Shown one piece after another: positions 37,836 through 47,077 of a stretch of 64,000 nt of DNA (within the stretch, counting starts at the first letter, position 1; every line of letters starts with the position of its first letter). The stretch lies in NCBI GenBank assembly GCA_027483505.1, contig JAIXUP010000018.1, positions 1-64,000 of the forward strand, given 5' to 3'. The DNA is from Hyphomicrobiales bacterium. GTDB taxonomy: Bacteria > Pseudomonadota > Alphaproteobacteria > Rhizobiales > Beijerinckiaceae. Under the pieces are notes generated by a model. That model worked only from the letters and a program-made list of their open reading frames with translations. It did no database searches and was not told where the DNA came from. The position numbers were made by a program, and so were the translations under genes.

Positions 37836-39962
37836 ATGCGCAGGCGCTCCGCCGACCGCGGCACGGTCGACATGGCCGCAGCCGCCGCTGCGGCCCTCGC
37901 CTTCCTCGTGCTGCCCTGGGCCTTCGTCGACGACCTGCGGTCGGGCGTCGCCTGGGTGCTGGATGGACGATGGCCGATCGCGTTGCCGGTCCTCGCCGCG
38001 CTGGCCTGCGGCGTCCTCGGCAGGCGTGGCGCCGAAACAGGGCAGGTGCGCACCGGCGCTGCCGCATTCGGGCTTGCGGCGTTGCTTCTCTACGGCTTCA
38101 TGCCGGGCCTGTTCGATGGCCGGACGGCCCTGGCCATGGGGATGGGAGCGGCCATCACCGCGGCAGCCCTGATCGTGCATCTGGCGCGCGGCCTTGCGGC
38201 CTGCGGGGCCTTCAAGGCCGACCGCTGGGTGGCCACGACGACCATCTCGATTCTCGCGACTGTGCTGCTGTTCGTGTTCTTTCCGGTGGCGAAGGTGCTG
38301 GCCAGCGCCTTCCTCGACAAGACCGGGGCCCTCGACCTCGGGCTGACCGCAACGCGCCTTGCGGCGCCCGACATCTGGTCGCTGGCCTGCCTGACGGCGA
38401 ACGCCAGTTGCGGCGTGGTGGCGAACACCGTGATCCTCGGCGTTCTGAGCGGTGCGATCGCCACCTTTCTCGGTCTGGCCTTCGCGCTGCTGGCGCAGCG
38501 GGGCGGCATGAAGAACACGCGGCTGTTCGACGCCCTCTCGATCCTGCCGATCATCACGCCGCCTTTCGTCATCGCTCTGGCGCTGGTGGTGCTGTTCGGC
38601 AGAACCGGCATCGTCACGACGTTTCTGGACAATTGGTTCAACATCCCGCGTTCGCGCTGGATCTATGGCCTGTCCGGCGTGCTGATCGCGCAGGTCCTGT
38701 CGCAGACGCCCCTGTCCTACCTGATGTTGCGCGGGGCGCTGCAGGGCATCTCGCCGTCGCTCGAGGAAGCGGCGCAAACGCTGCGCGCCAGCCGCTGGCA
38801 CACCTTCCGGACCGTGACCTTCCCGCTGCTGCGGCCAGCCATCGCCGCCTCCTTCCTGCTCGGATTTGTCGAGAGCCTGGCCGATTTCGGCAATCCGCTG
38901 GTGCTGGGCGGCTCCTTCGAGGTGCTTTCGACCAAGATCTTCTTCGCGGTCGCCGGCGCACAGCACGACCCGGGCCGTGCGGCGGTGCTGGCGCTGATCC
39001 TGCTGGCGCTGACCTTGTCGGCGTTCTGGATGCAGATGGCCTGGCTCGGCAAGAGTTCCTACGTCACCGTGACCGGCAAGGGCGACAACGGCGTGCCGCT
39101 GCCGCTGCCGCGGGGCGTGCGCCTCGCCTCGCTCGGCGTGGTCGTGCCATGGATCGTGATGACTGTGGCGATCTATGGAATCATCATCGTCGGCGGCTTC
39201 GTCACCGACATCGGCCGCGGCGTGATGGACCCGACCTGGCGCCACATCCTGACCGGCTTCAAGATCGAGTGGACCGAGCGCGGCCTGTTCTTCTCCGGCT
39301 CGGCCTGGGATTCCTTCTTCGTGACCGTGATGGTCTCGGCCGTGGCCGCGCCGATCACGGCCCTGATCGGCATCCTGACGGCCTATGTCCTGTCGCGGCA
39401 CGACTTCGTCGGCAAACGAACCTTCGAGTTCGTCACCATGCTGGCCTTCGCCATTCCGGGCACGGTGATCGGCGTCGCCTACATCGTTGCCTTCAACGTG
39501 CCGCCGATCGAGATAACCGGCACGGGCTTGATCCTGATCATCTGCTTCGTGTTCCGCAACATGCCGGTCGGGGTCAGGGCCGGCATCGCAGCGCTGAGCC
39601 AGATCGACAAGTCGCTGGACGAAGCGTCGACCACGCTCGGGGCGTCCACCGGATACACGGTCCGGCGCGTCACGCTGCCGCTGCTGAAGCCAGCGATCAT
39701 CGCCACGCTGGTCTTCTCCTTCGTGCATGCCATGACCGCAGTCAGCGCCATCATCTTCCTGGTCACGGCCCGCTACAACATGGCCACGGCCTATATCGTC
39801 AACCGCGTCGAGGCCGGCGAGTATCCGCTGGCCATCGCCTACTCGTCCCTGCTGATCATCTTCATGCTCGCAGTCGTCATCGGCATCCAGATGCTGGTCG
39901 GCGAGCGCAAGCTTGGCCGCCGCAATGTGGCGGCAAGCCCCCTCACCACCGGAGCCCGTTGA
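37836..39962 (+). CDS. ABC transporter permease with two fused membrane domains (FbpB type)
   Basis: The 708-residue polytopic inner-membrane protein has two binding-protein-dependent permease units. The first EAA-like loop is in SLEEAAQTLRASRWHTFRTV and the second in LDEASTTLGASTGYTVRRVT; both contact the ATPase. The N-terminal 120 residues add extra hydrophobic segments. Fusion of both permease halves is normal for FbpB/AfuB. The gene follows the binding protein by 29 bases and shares one base with the ATPase start (TGATG), so the stoichiometry is probably set by translational coupling. Confidence 0.9.
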   Translation: MRRRSADRGTVDMAAAAAAALAFLVLPWAFVDDLRSGVAWVLDGRWPIALPVLAALACGVLGRRGAETGQVRTGAAAFGLAALLLYGFMPGLFDGRTALAMGMGAAITAAALIVHLARGLAACGAFKADRWVATTTISILATVLLFVFFPVAKVLASAFLDKTGALDLGLTATRLAAPDIWSLACLTANASCGVVANTVILGVLSGAIATFLGLAFALLAQRGGMKNTRLFDALSILPIITPPFVIALALVVLFGRTGIVTTFLDNWFNIPRSRWIYGLSGVLIAQVLSQTPLSYLMLRGALQGISPSLEEAAQTLRASRWHTFRTVTFPLLRPAIAASFLLGFVESLADFGNPLVLGGSFEVLSTKIFFAVAGAQHDPGRAAVLALILLALTLSAFWMQMAWLGKSSYVTVTGKGDNGVPLPLPRGVRLASLGVVVPWIVMTVAIYGIIIVGGFVTDIGRGVMDPTWRHILTGFKIEWTERGLFFSGSAWDSFFVTVMVSAVAAPITALIGILTAYVLSRHDFVGKRTFEFVTMLAFAIPGTVIGVAYIVAFNVPPIEITGTGLILIICFVFRNMPVGVRAGIAALSQIDKSLDEASTTLGASTGYTVRRVTLPLLKPAIIATLVFSFVHAMTAVSAIIFLVTARYNMATAYIVNRVEAGEYPLAIAYSSLLIIFMLAVVIGIQMLVGERKLGRRNVAASPLTTGAR

Positions 39963-41023
39963 TGTCCCGCGCCGCCTCCGTCACCTTCACGGACGTCTCC
40001 AAGTATTACGGCAAGGTCGGCGCAGTCCGCGGCGTCTCCTTCGAGGTCGCGGCGGGGACGCTGGTGACGCTGCTCGGCCCCTCGGGCTGCGGCAAGACCA
40101 CGACGCTGCGCCTTGTCGCCGGGCTGGAACTCGCCACAAGCGGCACCATCCGCATCGGCGATGAGGATGTGACGCGGCTGGGCGCCGCCGAGCGCGATGT
40201 CTCGATGGTGTTCCAGAGCTATGCGCTGTTCCCGCACCTGAGTGTGCTCGACAACGTGATGTACGGTCCGCTGGCGTCGGGCGCGAAACGCGGCGACGCC
40301 GAGGCCATGGCCCGCGAGAAACTCGGTCTTGTCGGACTGTCAGGCTTCGAGGGACGCCTGCCGTCGGAGATGTCGGGCGGCCAGCAGCAGCGCGTGGCGG
40401 TCGCCCGCGCCATCGTGCTCGAGCCCCGCGTTCTGCTGTTCGACGAACCGCTGTCCAATCTCGACGCCAAGCTGCGCCGCAAGGTGCGCGACGACATCCG
40501 CGACCTGCAGCAACGGCTGGGCCTGACCGTGCTCTACGTCACCCATGACCAGGAAGAAGCGCTGGCCGTCTCCGACAAGGTCATCGTCATGGACAACGCC
40601 GTGATCGCCCAGGAGGGCACACCGGAAGATCTCTACGAGCGCCCGAAAAGCCGCTTTCTGGCTGATTTCATTGGTGAGGCCAACCTGATCGAGGGCGCGT
40701 TCAGGCCGTCCGAGGCTGGAACGGTCTTCATGGCGGGCGACGTGCCACTGCAGCTCGGACGGATCGCCGCGCCCCCGGACGCGACCGCCCTCGCCTTGAG
40801 GCCGGACCGGCTGAGCCTCGCGCCAAACCCAAGCGGCCGGCTCACCATCCAGCGGCGGGCCTATATCGGCCATTCCTGGGAGTACACCCTCGACGCTCCC
40901 TGGGGCGAGGTGCTGGTGCTGGCCCCCACCGGTCCGGCTCCGCTGGCGAAAGGCCAGACGGTCGACCTCGCCATCGATCCAGCGGCGGTCATCGTCCTGA
41001 CGGGCTCCAGGCAGGGTGGTTGA
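39962..41023 (+). CDS. ABC transporter ATP-binding protein (FbpC/AfuC type)
   Basis: The 353-residue ATPase energises the permease upstream. It shows Walker A GPSGCGKTT, the Q-loop FQSYALF, the ABC signature MSGGQQQRVAVARAI, Walker B LLFDEPLSNLD and the switch histidine in VTHDQEEA. The C-terminal 110 residues form a TOBE-type regulatory domain (ALRPDRLSLAP). All catalytic residues are intact. A much longer frame reaches back to 37970, but that part is a shadow of the permease. Confidence 0.93.
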   Translation: MSRAASVTFTDVSKYYGKVGAVRGVSFEVAAGTLVTLLGPSGCGKTTTLRLVAGLELATSGTIRIGDEDVTRLGAAERDVSMVFQSYALFPHLSVLDNVMYGPLASGAKRGDAEAMAREKLGLVGLSGFEGRLPSEMSGGQQQRVAVARAIVLEPRVLLFDEPLSNLDAKLRRKVRDDIRDLQQRLGLTVLYVTHDQEEALAVSDKVIVMDNAVIAQEGTPEDLYERPKSRFLADFIGEANLIEGAFRPSEAGTVFMAGDVPLQLGRIAAPPDATALALRPDRLSLAPNPSGRLTIQRRAYIGHSWEYTLDAPWGEVLVLAPTGPAPLAKGQTVDLAIDPAAVIVLTGSRQGG

Positions 41024-41113
41024 CCACGCCCGGGCATGGCTTGGCCCGGTCATGGCATGCGCCATGCTCGCCCTCCTGTCCGCAACATCGCCTATTCCCG
41101 GCAAGGAGCCCCC

Positions 41114-41239
41114 ATGGACACGCTCGACCAGGTGATTGCGCGCACTCCGGCCGACCATGAAGCCGTCCGGATCAAGGCGTCGGATACGAACGACAAGGCG
41201 ATGACACAAGCCGACCCGGCGGCGCTGACACAGCGCTGA
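41114..41239 (+). CDS. Possible small protein of 41 residues, unknown
   Basis: An ATG follows a good AAGGAG sequence by six bases. The product begins MDTLDQVIARTPADHEAVR and ends ADPAALTQR, hydrophilic and without membrane segment or recognisable motif. It is the only candidate gene in 41024-41327. The reading rests on the ribosome-binding site alone; it could be a gene remnant or chance. Confidence 0.3.
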   Translation: MDTLDQVIARTPADHEAVRIKASDTNDKAMTQADPAALTQR

Positions 41240-41327
41240 GACGCTGCCGGCCGCACGGCGCAGTTGAGCGGATGCGGTCCTGTATGCCATGGGTCAGCCT
41301 GGCAAAGTCAGGCAGGGAGCCGGCGGC

Positions 41328-42959
41328 ATGGACAGCGTTCAGCAACTTGACGGCGAGTTCGATGCGGTCATCGTCGGCGCGGGCTCCGCCGGCTGCGTCG
41401 TTGCCAACCGGCTTTCCGCCGATCCCGGCAGGCGCATCCTCTTGCTCGAGGCCGGTGGCCACGACAACTGGATCTGGTTCCATATTCCGGTCGGCTATCT
41501 GTTCGCCATCGGCAATCCGCGCTCGGACTGGATGTTCGAAACCGAGAAGGAGCCGGGGCTCAACGGCCGCTCGCTCAAATATCCGCGCGGCAAGGTCATC
41601 GGCGGCTCTTCGGCGATCAACGCCATGATCTCGATGCGCGGCCAGGCCGAGGATTATGACCACTGGCGGCAGCTCGGCCTCAGCGGCTGGGGCTGGGAGG
41701 ATGTCGCACCGGTGTTCCGGCGGCTCGATGACCACTTTCTCGGCGAGACGGAGCACCATGGCGCCGGCGGCGAATGGCGCGTCGAGCAGCCGCGCCTGCG
41801 CTGGGACGTGCTGGACGCCATGCGTGACGCCGCGACCGAGATGGGCGTTCCGCTCACATCCGACTTCAACACGGGCGACAACACCGGCGTCGGCTATTTC
41901 CACGTCAACCAGAAGCGCGGCCTGCGCTGGTCGGCGGCGCGCGGCTTCCTCAAGCCTGTGCTGCGCCGGCCCAACCTTCGTCTCGAAACCGGGGTTCTGG
42001 CCGAACGGGTGCTGTTCGACGGGACCCGCGCCTGCGGCGTGCGGTTCCGGCGGAACGGGCAGGTCTTCGAAGCCAGGACAAGGGGCGACGTGATCCTGTC
42101 GGCCGGATCGGTCGGATCGACCCAGTTGCTGCAATTGTCCGGTCTCGGCGCTTCGGCGCGGCTATCGGAGCACGGCATCGCGACCGTGGCCGACAGGCCC
42201 GGCATTGGCCGCAACCTGCAGGACCATCTGCAGCAGCGGGCGATCTACAAGGTGCATGGCGTGAAGACGCTGAACGAGACCTATCATTCACTGGTGGGGC
42301 GGGCGCTGATGGGCGTCGAGTATGCGCTGTTCCAGACCGGACCGCTGACCATGGCGCCCTCGCAGCTCGGCATCTTCACGACCTCCTCGCCGGAGCATGA
42401 GCGCCCGAACATCCAGTTCCATGTCCAGCCACTCAGCCTCGACCGGTTCGGCGATCCGCTGCACCGCTTTCCGGCGATCACCGTCAGCGCCTGCAACCTG
42501 CGCCCGACCTCGCGCGGCGAGATCCGGCTGCGGTCAGCCGATCCCGCCGCCAAGCCGGTGATCGCGCCGAACTACCTGTCAACCGACGAGGACCGGCAGG
42601 TTGCCGCGGACGCTATCCGCGTCACCCGCCGGCTGATGCAACAGAAGGCGATCTTGCGCTTCCGGCCGGAAGAACATGTGCCCGGCCCGGCGGTCGGCGA
42701 TGATGCGGCGGCTCTGGCCAGGGCGGCCGGCGACATCGGGACGACGATCTTTCATCCGGTGGGCACGGCGAAGATGGGTCTGGCCTCCGATCCGATGGCT
42801 GTCGTTGATGAACGCCTGCGGGTCATGGGCGTGCAGGGCCTCAGGGTGGTCGACGCCTCGGTGATGCCGACGATCACGTCAGGCAACACCAACACCCCGA
42901 CGATCATGATCGCCGACAAGGGCGCCGCCATGATCCTTGCCGACTGGAAGGCGGCGTGA
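41328..42959 (+). CDS. GMC-family FAD-dependent oxidoreductase (choline-dehydrogenase-like)
   Basis: GMC enzymes oxidise alcohols with FAD. From the ATG at 41328 (GGGAG eight bases upstream) the protein has 543 residues. It has the FAD motif DAVIVGAGSAGCVVANRLS, GMC signature 1 in PRGKVIGGSSAINAM, and signature 2 around LSAGSVGSTQLLQLSGLG. The catalytic histidine lies in FHPVGTAKMG and the asparagine in SGNTNTPT. Length and motifs are complete. The substrate is open: BetA-like enzymes act on choline, but many paralogues use other primary or secondary alcohols. It stands between the iol-linked transporter and the GntR-controlled cluster and could belong to either. Confidence 0.88.
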   Translation: MDSVQQLDGEFDAVIVGAGSAGCVVANRLSADPGRRILLLEAGGHDNWIWFHIPVGYLFAIGNPRSDWMFETEKEPGLNGRSLKYPRGKVIGGSSAINAMISMRGQAEDYDHWRQLGLSGWGWEDVAPVFRRLDDHFLGETEHHGAGGEWRVEQPRLRWDVLDAMRDAATEMGVPLTSDFNTGDNTGVGYFHVNQKRGLRWSAARGFLKPVLRRPNLRLETGVLAERVLFDGTRACGVRFRRNGQVFEARTRGDVILSAGSVGSTQLLQLSGLGASARLSEHGIATVADRPGIGRNLQDHLQQRAIYKVHGVKTLNETYHSLVGRALMGVEYALFQTGPLTMAPSQLGIFTTSSPEHERPNIQFHVQPLSLDRFGDPLHRFPAITVSACNLRPTSRGEIRLRSADPAAKPVIAPNYLSTDEDRQVAADAIRVTRRLMQQKAILRFRPEEHVPGPAVGDDAAALARAAGDIGTTIFHPVGTAKMGLASDPMAVVDERLRVMGVQGLRVVDASVMPTITSGNTNTPTIMIADKGAAMILADWKAA

Positions 42960-43064
42960 CCGACGACACTGACATCCCGATCAGGCGTCGCCGGCTTGTG
43001 GAGCGGCCTCCAACCAGCCTATTTGTGCCCTGCGGGCATCCGGCGGACTAAAGGACGGGACGAC

Positions 43065-43829
43065 ATGTCGACACGCATCGGGCGGTCTTCGCGCCTGATT
43101 CCCCTGTACCATCAGGTCTACCTGCATCTCAGGGACATGATCGCGAGCTCGGCGGCGGCGCCTGACCGGCCGCTGCCATCCGAGCCGCAGCTTGCAGCGC
43201 GCTTCGGCGTCAGCCGGGTGACCGTCCGCTCGACGCTGGCGCGGCTGGAGGCGGAGGGGCTGGTGCGGCGCGTGCACGGGGTCGGCACCTTCCCGACGGC
43301 TACCCCCGAAAGCGGACGCGCCAACATCCAGGGCCATCTGGAGAACCTGATGTCCTTCGAGGAGGCCACAACCGTCCGCAATCTCGCATGGTCGGCGGAC
43401 ACCGAGCCTGATCCGGTCGCCGCGCGCGCGCTGGGCGCAGAGCGCTGCCTCAGGATCGTGCGCGTCCGCTCCTATCAGGGCCAGCCGATCTCGTTCACCA
43501 CCATCTGCGTGGCGACCCGGCATGCAGCGCTCATCACCCTGCCGCCCGAGGGCAACGTGCCCATCATCCAGACGCTCGAGCAAAACGGCGTGGTGGCGCG
43601 CGACGCCGAGCAGGTGCTCACCGCCATGGCCGCGCCCGAGCAGGCGGCGCGCCATCTCAAGGTCGAGCCCGGCACGCCGCTGATCGCGATGCGCCGGCTG
43701 ATGCTGGACGAGGACCGGCAGCCCATCCTGCATCAGGAGAGCCTTTATGTGCCGGACCGCTTCGAATACCGGATGAAGCTCAGCCGCACGAGCGTCGGCC
43801 CCGTCGCCAAGTGGACGCCGATCGGCTAG
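43065..43829 (+). CDS. GntR family transcriptional regulator (HutC/UTRA type)
   Basis: The 254-residue regulator starts at the ATG at 43065, with AAGGA nine bases before it. Residues 10-80 are a GntR winged helix (PLYHQVYLHLRDMI, LPSEPQLAARFGVSRVTVRS and LVRRVHGVGTF). The C-terminal 160 residues have the UTRA effector-domain pattern ending LHQESLYVPDRFEYRMKLSR. HutC-type repressors usually sense the substrate or an intermediate of the neighbouring pathway. It converges with the binding-protein gene at 43843, and a palindrome at 45755 in the same cluster is a candidate operator. Confidence 0.88.
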   Translation: MSTRIGRSSRLIPLYHQVYLHLRDMIASSAAAPDRPLPSEPQLAARFGVSRVTVRSTLARLEAEGLVRRVHGVGTFPTATPESGRANIQGHLENLMSFEEATTVRNLAWSADTEPDPVAARALGAERCLRIVRVRSYQGQPISFTTICVATRHAALITLPPEGNVPIIQTLEQNGVVARDAEQVLTAMAAPEQAARHLKVEPGTPLIAMRRLMLDEDRQPILHQESLYVPDRFEYRMKLSRTSVGPVAKWTPIG

Positions 43830-43842
43830 ATCCAGGCGGCGC

Positions 43843-44871
43843 TCAGGCCTTCAGGGCCTCGTCGATGAAGCGGTTGGTCCAGATCTGGTCGGGATTGGGC
43901 GGGTTGGCCAGCCCGGTCTCGCGCAGCGCCGTCAGGCCCGACGCCCACAGGTCGGGGAGGTTGCGCAGCAGGTTCTCGCGGCCGCGCGCCAGCCAGAGCT
44001 GCTCCTTGGAGGCGTCCGACACCGCGACGACCGTGGCCAGATCGCGGATGCCGGGAATATCGAAGTCGCGGGCTGCCCGTTCGAAGATCGGCGGGTTGGG
44101 CCGGGTCAGCATCTCGTTCATCGAATCCCGCATCGCGCGCAGGAAGCGGACGACGCTCTCCGGACGCTTCTCGATCATCTCGCGGGTGGTGAGGTAGCAC
44201 TGGCTCGGCATCGGCGCATAGCGATCGGTCGACCAGACCTCGATCTGCTCGTTGTTGCGCTGCAGGACGACAGGCACGACGATCGAGGCCATGAAACAGT
44301 CGACACGGCCCTGGCGCACCATCTGCAGCACGCCGGGTGAATTGCCCGTGACTTCACGCTTCACATCATCAGGTTTGAGCCCGACCTTGGCGAGGACGAG
44401 ATTGAGGAAGATGTCGGTGGTGCCGCCAACCGAAACGATCCCAACCGTCTTGCCCTTCAGGTCCTCGGCCCGGGTGATAGGCTTCTCCTTCGGGCTGATC
44501 ATGTGAAAGGTCGAGCCCTGATGGCTGGTGGCGACGGCGACCACCGGGACGCCCTGGGCCGCGGCGCGAATCATGTCGATCGAGGCCGCCCGGATGAACT
44601 GCACCTGTCCCGCCGCCAGCTGCTGCAGGGCCTGCGCCGTTCCGGCGGCGCCAAGCAGCTTGGCGTCAAAGCCATGCCGGGTGTAGTGGCCGCCCGAGAC
44701 AGCGTTCATCATCTCGATGAAGTCGGGGATGAAGCCGAACGGGGTCATCACCGCGAGCGGCTCGCGCGCCTGGGCCCGCAGCGCCGGTGCGCCGATCACG
44801 GCGGCTGCGCTGCCGGCCGCAAGGCCCGACAGCGCGGAGCGGCGGGTCATCCAGAAACTGTGCAACGTCAT
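43843..44871 (-). CDS. NMT1/SsuA-like ABC transporter substrate-binding protein
   Basis: The 342-residue periplasmic binding protein has an export signal with a Tat-like start (TRRSALSGLAAGSAAAVIG) and an ALRAQA cleavage region. The mature part follows the NMT1/SsuA/TauA pattern: GFIPDFIEMMNAVSGGHY, AAGQVQFIRAASIDMIRAA, and DLKGKTVGIVSVGGTTDIFL. Such proteins bind sulphonates, pyrimidine precursors or aromatic acids. It is in the same direction as the SDR upstream. It probably works with the permease and ATPase at 47070-48764, although the FAD monooxygenase gene lies between them on the other strand. Confidence 0.87.
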   Translation of the reverse strand: MTLHSFWMTRRSALSGLAAGSAAAVIGAPALRAQAREPLAVMTPFGFIPDFIEMMNAVSGGHYTRHGFDAKLLGAAGTAQALQQLAAGQVQFIRAASIDMIRAAAQGVPVVAVATSHQGSTFHMISPKEKPITRAEDLKGKTVGIVSVGGTTDIFLNLVLAKVGLKPDDVKREVTGNSPGVLQMVRQGRVDCFMASIVVPVVLQRNNEQIEVWSTDRYAPMPSQCYLTTREMIEKRPESVVRFLRAMRDSMNEMLTRPNPPIFERAARDFDIPGIRDLATVVAVSDASKEQLWLARGRENLLRNLPDLWASGLTALRETGLANPPNPDQIWTNRFIDEALKA

Positions 44872-44943
44872 GGCAGTCCTCCCGTGGCCGTTCCGGCTCC
44901 AAATCCGATGATCGCGTCAGGCCATCCTGCCGCCAATGGACGT

Positions 44944-45714
44944 TCACGGCATCAGGCTGCCGCCATTGATGTGAAGGGTCTGGCCGGTGATGTAGCGCGC
45001 CGCCGGCGACAACAGAAACAGAATCGGGCCGGCGATGTCGTCGGCATCGGCCAGTCGGCCCAGCGGGATCGACTGGACATAGCTGGCCACATCGAGACGC
45101 AGCGGCTGCGACGGATCGCCATGGGCAGTACCGCCGCGCAGGAAGGGCGTGTCGACAGCCGAGGGCGCGACCACGTTGACACGGATGACAGGCGCTTCCT
45201 CAGCCGCCAGCAGCTTGGTCAGGGCGATGACCCCGGCCTTGGACACGCCATAGGCGCCATAGCCGGGCGCGGCCTTCACGGCGAGACCGGACGCCATGGT
45301 CACGATGGCCGGCTCGCGCCCCTGGCGCAGCAGCGGCAATGCCGCCTTCAGGGCCAGCACGGTGCTGTTGAGATTGCCGTCGAGCACATCGCTCCAGGCG
45401 GCATGGCTTGTCTCGGTGAGCGACGCGCGCGGGCGGGCGAAGCCGGCCAGGGCCACCATCCCGTCAAGAGCGGACCAGCGCTTGCCAATCTCGCCGAAGG
45501 CGCGGGCGACATCGGCCTCGTCAGTGAGGTCGCAGGCAAACGCAGCGACATCCCCCGGCAACGGATGGGCGTTCAGGACGCGGGCCAGATCAAGCGCGAC
45601 AACCTCGGCTCCGCCGGCCCGGAGCGCGGCCACCACGGCCCGTCCGATGCCGCCGCCGGCTCCTGTCACAAGGACCCTTCGTCCGGGAGCGAGGGAAAAA
45701 TCCGGAGACGACAT
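44944..45714 (-). CDS. SDR-family oxidoreductase
   Basis: The start is the ATG at 45714 because GGAAGAAG precedes it; 256 residues result. The protein has VLVTGAGGGIGRAVVAAL for the dinucleotide, ACDLTDEADVARAF, the catalytic serine in TMASGLAVKA, YGAYGVSKAG as YxxxK, and ends ITGQTLHINGGSLMP. All residues for a classical NAD(P)-dependent dehydrogenase are present. It is divergent from the FAD monooxygenase across an 82-base gap with a palindrome, and precedes the ABC binding protein. It probably oxidises or reduces an intermediate of the same pathway; the substrate is unknown. Confidence 0.86.
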   Translation of the reverse strand: MSSPDFSLAPGRRVLVTGAGGGIGRAVVAALRAGGAEVVALDLARVLNAHPLPGDVAAFACDLTDEADVARAFGEIGKRWSALDGMVALAGFARPRASLTETSHAAWSDVLDGNLNSTVLALKAALPLLRQGREPAIVTMASGLAVKAAPGYGAYGVSKAGVIALTKLLAAEEAPVIRVNVVAPSAVDTPFLRGGTAHGDPSQPLRLDVASYVQSIPLGRLADADDIAGPILFLLSPAARYITGQTLHINGGSLMP

Positions 45715-45754
45715 CAGCTTCTTCCGATCTGCATTCGCTGGACAGGGTTGAGGG

Positions 45755-45774
45755 TTGTCGTATGAATAAGACAA
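45755..45774. promoter_or_regulatory. Palindromic operator candidate between the SDR and FAD monooxygenase
   Basis: Arms TTGTC (45755-45759) and GACAA (45770-45774), with inner TAT and ATA also matching, make 16 of 20 positions symmetric. The site is centred in the short divergent gap (45715-45796) and could control both transcripts. The HutC-type GntR regulator at 43065 is the obvious candidate to bind it. Confidence 0.5.
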
Positions 45775-45796
45775 GTCAAGATGGAGAAGTCAAATC

Positions 45797-47044
45797 ATGC
45801 AGGCAGGGGATCCGGCGACCGACCTGATCGCGCCCGGTGCGGGGGCGTCGCTGGACTGCGACGTGCTGATCTGCGGCGGCGGGCCGGTCGGTTTATGCCT
45901 TGCCTATCTGCTGGCCTCGAAGGGCATGCATGTCCATGTCGTCGAGGCGGAGGCCGCCATCACCCGCGAGCTGCGCGCATCGACCTTCCATCCGCCGACG
46001 CTCGACATGCTCGATCCGCTCGGCATCACGGCGGAGTTGCTGGACAAGGGCCTGATCTGCCCGAACTGGCAGATCCGGATGCATCCGGCTGGAGACCGCG
46101 CCGTCTTTGACATGGGCGTGCTCGCGGGCGACACCAAACACCCTTACAGGCTGCAATGCGAACAGTGGAAACTGTCCGAGGCCCTGCTCGTCCGGCTCGC
46201 GGCCTTGCCCGGGGCGCAGCTGTCGTTCGGCACGTCACTGGTGGCCTTTGCCCAGGGGAGCAACGGCGTTGCGGCGACAGTCGAGCATGCGGGCCGTATC
46301 CGGACCGTCAGATCCCGGATGCTCGTGGGTTGCGACGGCGCCCGCTCGGCCGTCCGCAAGGGGCTCGACCTTTCCTTCGAGGGACAAACCTATCCCGAAA
46401 CCACCTTGCTGGTGACCACGCGGTTTCCGTTCGAGGATCACCTGGAGGGCCTCTCGAATGTGTCCTACTGCTGGAAGGATGGGGGAAACTTCTCGCTGCT
46501 CAAGGTCCCGGGCCGCTGGCGCGTCTCGATCTATCCGCGCGAGGACCTCAGCGTCGAGGAGCAGCTCTCGGACGAAATGATCAACCAGTCGCTGCAGGTC
46601 ATCGTGCCGACCGACCAGCCGCACGAGGTGCTCGAGTCAAGGCCGTACCGCGTGCATCAGCGGATCGTGTCGACCTATGTGAAGGACAGGGCCGTGCTGG
46701 CGGGCGATGCCGCGCATCTCAATTCGCCTGCGGGCGGGATGGGTCTCAATGGCGGCCTTCATGATGCATTCGCGCTCTCGGAGGCCTTGACCGGCATCCT
46801 TCAGCGCGATCGCCCGCTCGACGATCTGGCGCGCTATGAGCGCCAGCGCCGCCCGATCGCCGCCGAGCAGATCCTGGCGCAGGCCGACCGGAACCGCAGC
46901 ACCATGCGGGAGAAGGACCCGGCCCGGCGCCGCGAGACGCTTGCGCGCCTGCAAGCCGTCACGGCGGACCGCGAGAGCATGCGGGCCCATCTGCTGAAAT
47001 CATCGATGATCGAGGGTCTCAGGCTCGCCGCCGCGATCGCCTGA
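45797..47044 (+). CDS. FAD-dependent monooxygenase (p-hydroxybenzoate-hydroxylase fold)
   Basis: The 415-residue flavoprotein hydroxylates, most likely, an aromatic or heteroaromatic ring. It has the Rossmann GxGxxG motif in ICGGGPVGLCLAYLLASKG, the DG motif in VGCDGARSAVR, and the GD motif in AVLAGDAAHLNSPAGGMGLN. All three fingerprints of group A monooxygenases are intact. No membrane segment is seen. The ATG has a GGAGAAG sequence seven bases upstream. Neighbours (SDR, SsuABC-like importer, Asp/Glu-racemase-type enzyme) fit an inducible ring-degradation cluster, but the substrate cannot be named. Confidence 0.87.
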   Translation: MQAGDPATDLIAPGAGASLDCDVLICGGGPVGLCLAYLLASKGMHVHVVEAEAAITRELRASTFHPPTLDMLDPLGITAELLDKGLICPNWQIRMHPAGDRAVFDMGVLAGDTKHPYRLQCEQWKLSEALLVRLAALPGAQLSFGTSLVAFAQGSNGVAATVEHAGRIRTVRSRMLVGCDGARSAVRKGLDLSFEGQTYPETTLLVTTRFPFEDHLEGLSNVSYCWKDGGNFSLLKVPGRWRVSIYPREDLSVEEQLSDEMINQSLQVIVPTDQPHEVLESRPYRVHQRIVSTYVKDRAVLAGDAAHLNSPAGGMGLNGGLHDAFALSEALTGILQRDRPLDDLARYERQRRPIAAEQILAQADRNRSTMREKDPARRRETLARLQAVTADRESMRAHLLKSSMIEGLRLAAAIA

Positions 47045-47060
47045 TTGGTGCCGACCGCGG

Positions 47061-47077
47061 GGCGCTGTCTCAGCGCC
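47061..47077. terminator. Hairpin between convergent genes
   Basis: GGCGCTG (47061-47067) and CAGCGCC (47071-47077) pair perfectly around a 3-base loop. The hairpin lies 16 bases after the monooxygenase stop and contains the stop of the convergent permease. It could terminate in both directions, but no U-tract follows on either strand. Confidence 0.4.

Noticed and set aside
37970-39961. Extension of the ABC ATPase to 1,017 residues
   Set aside because: The first 660 residues are a shadow frame of the permease; the ATG at 39962 gives a normal FbpC-type start.
36760-41023. Calling the transporter an iron(III) importer by family name
   Set aside because: The FbpA tyrosine pair is not seen and the context is inositol and phosphatase genes, so iron specificity is not supported.
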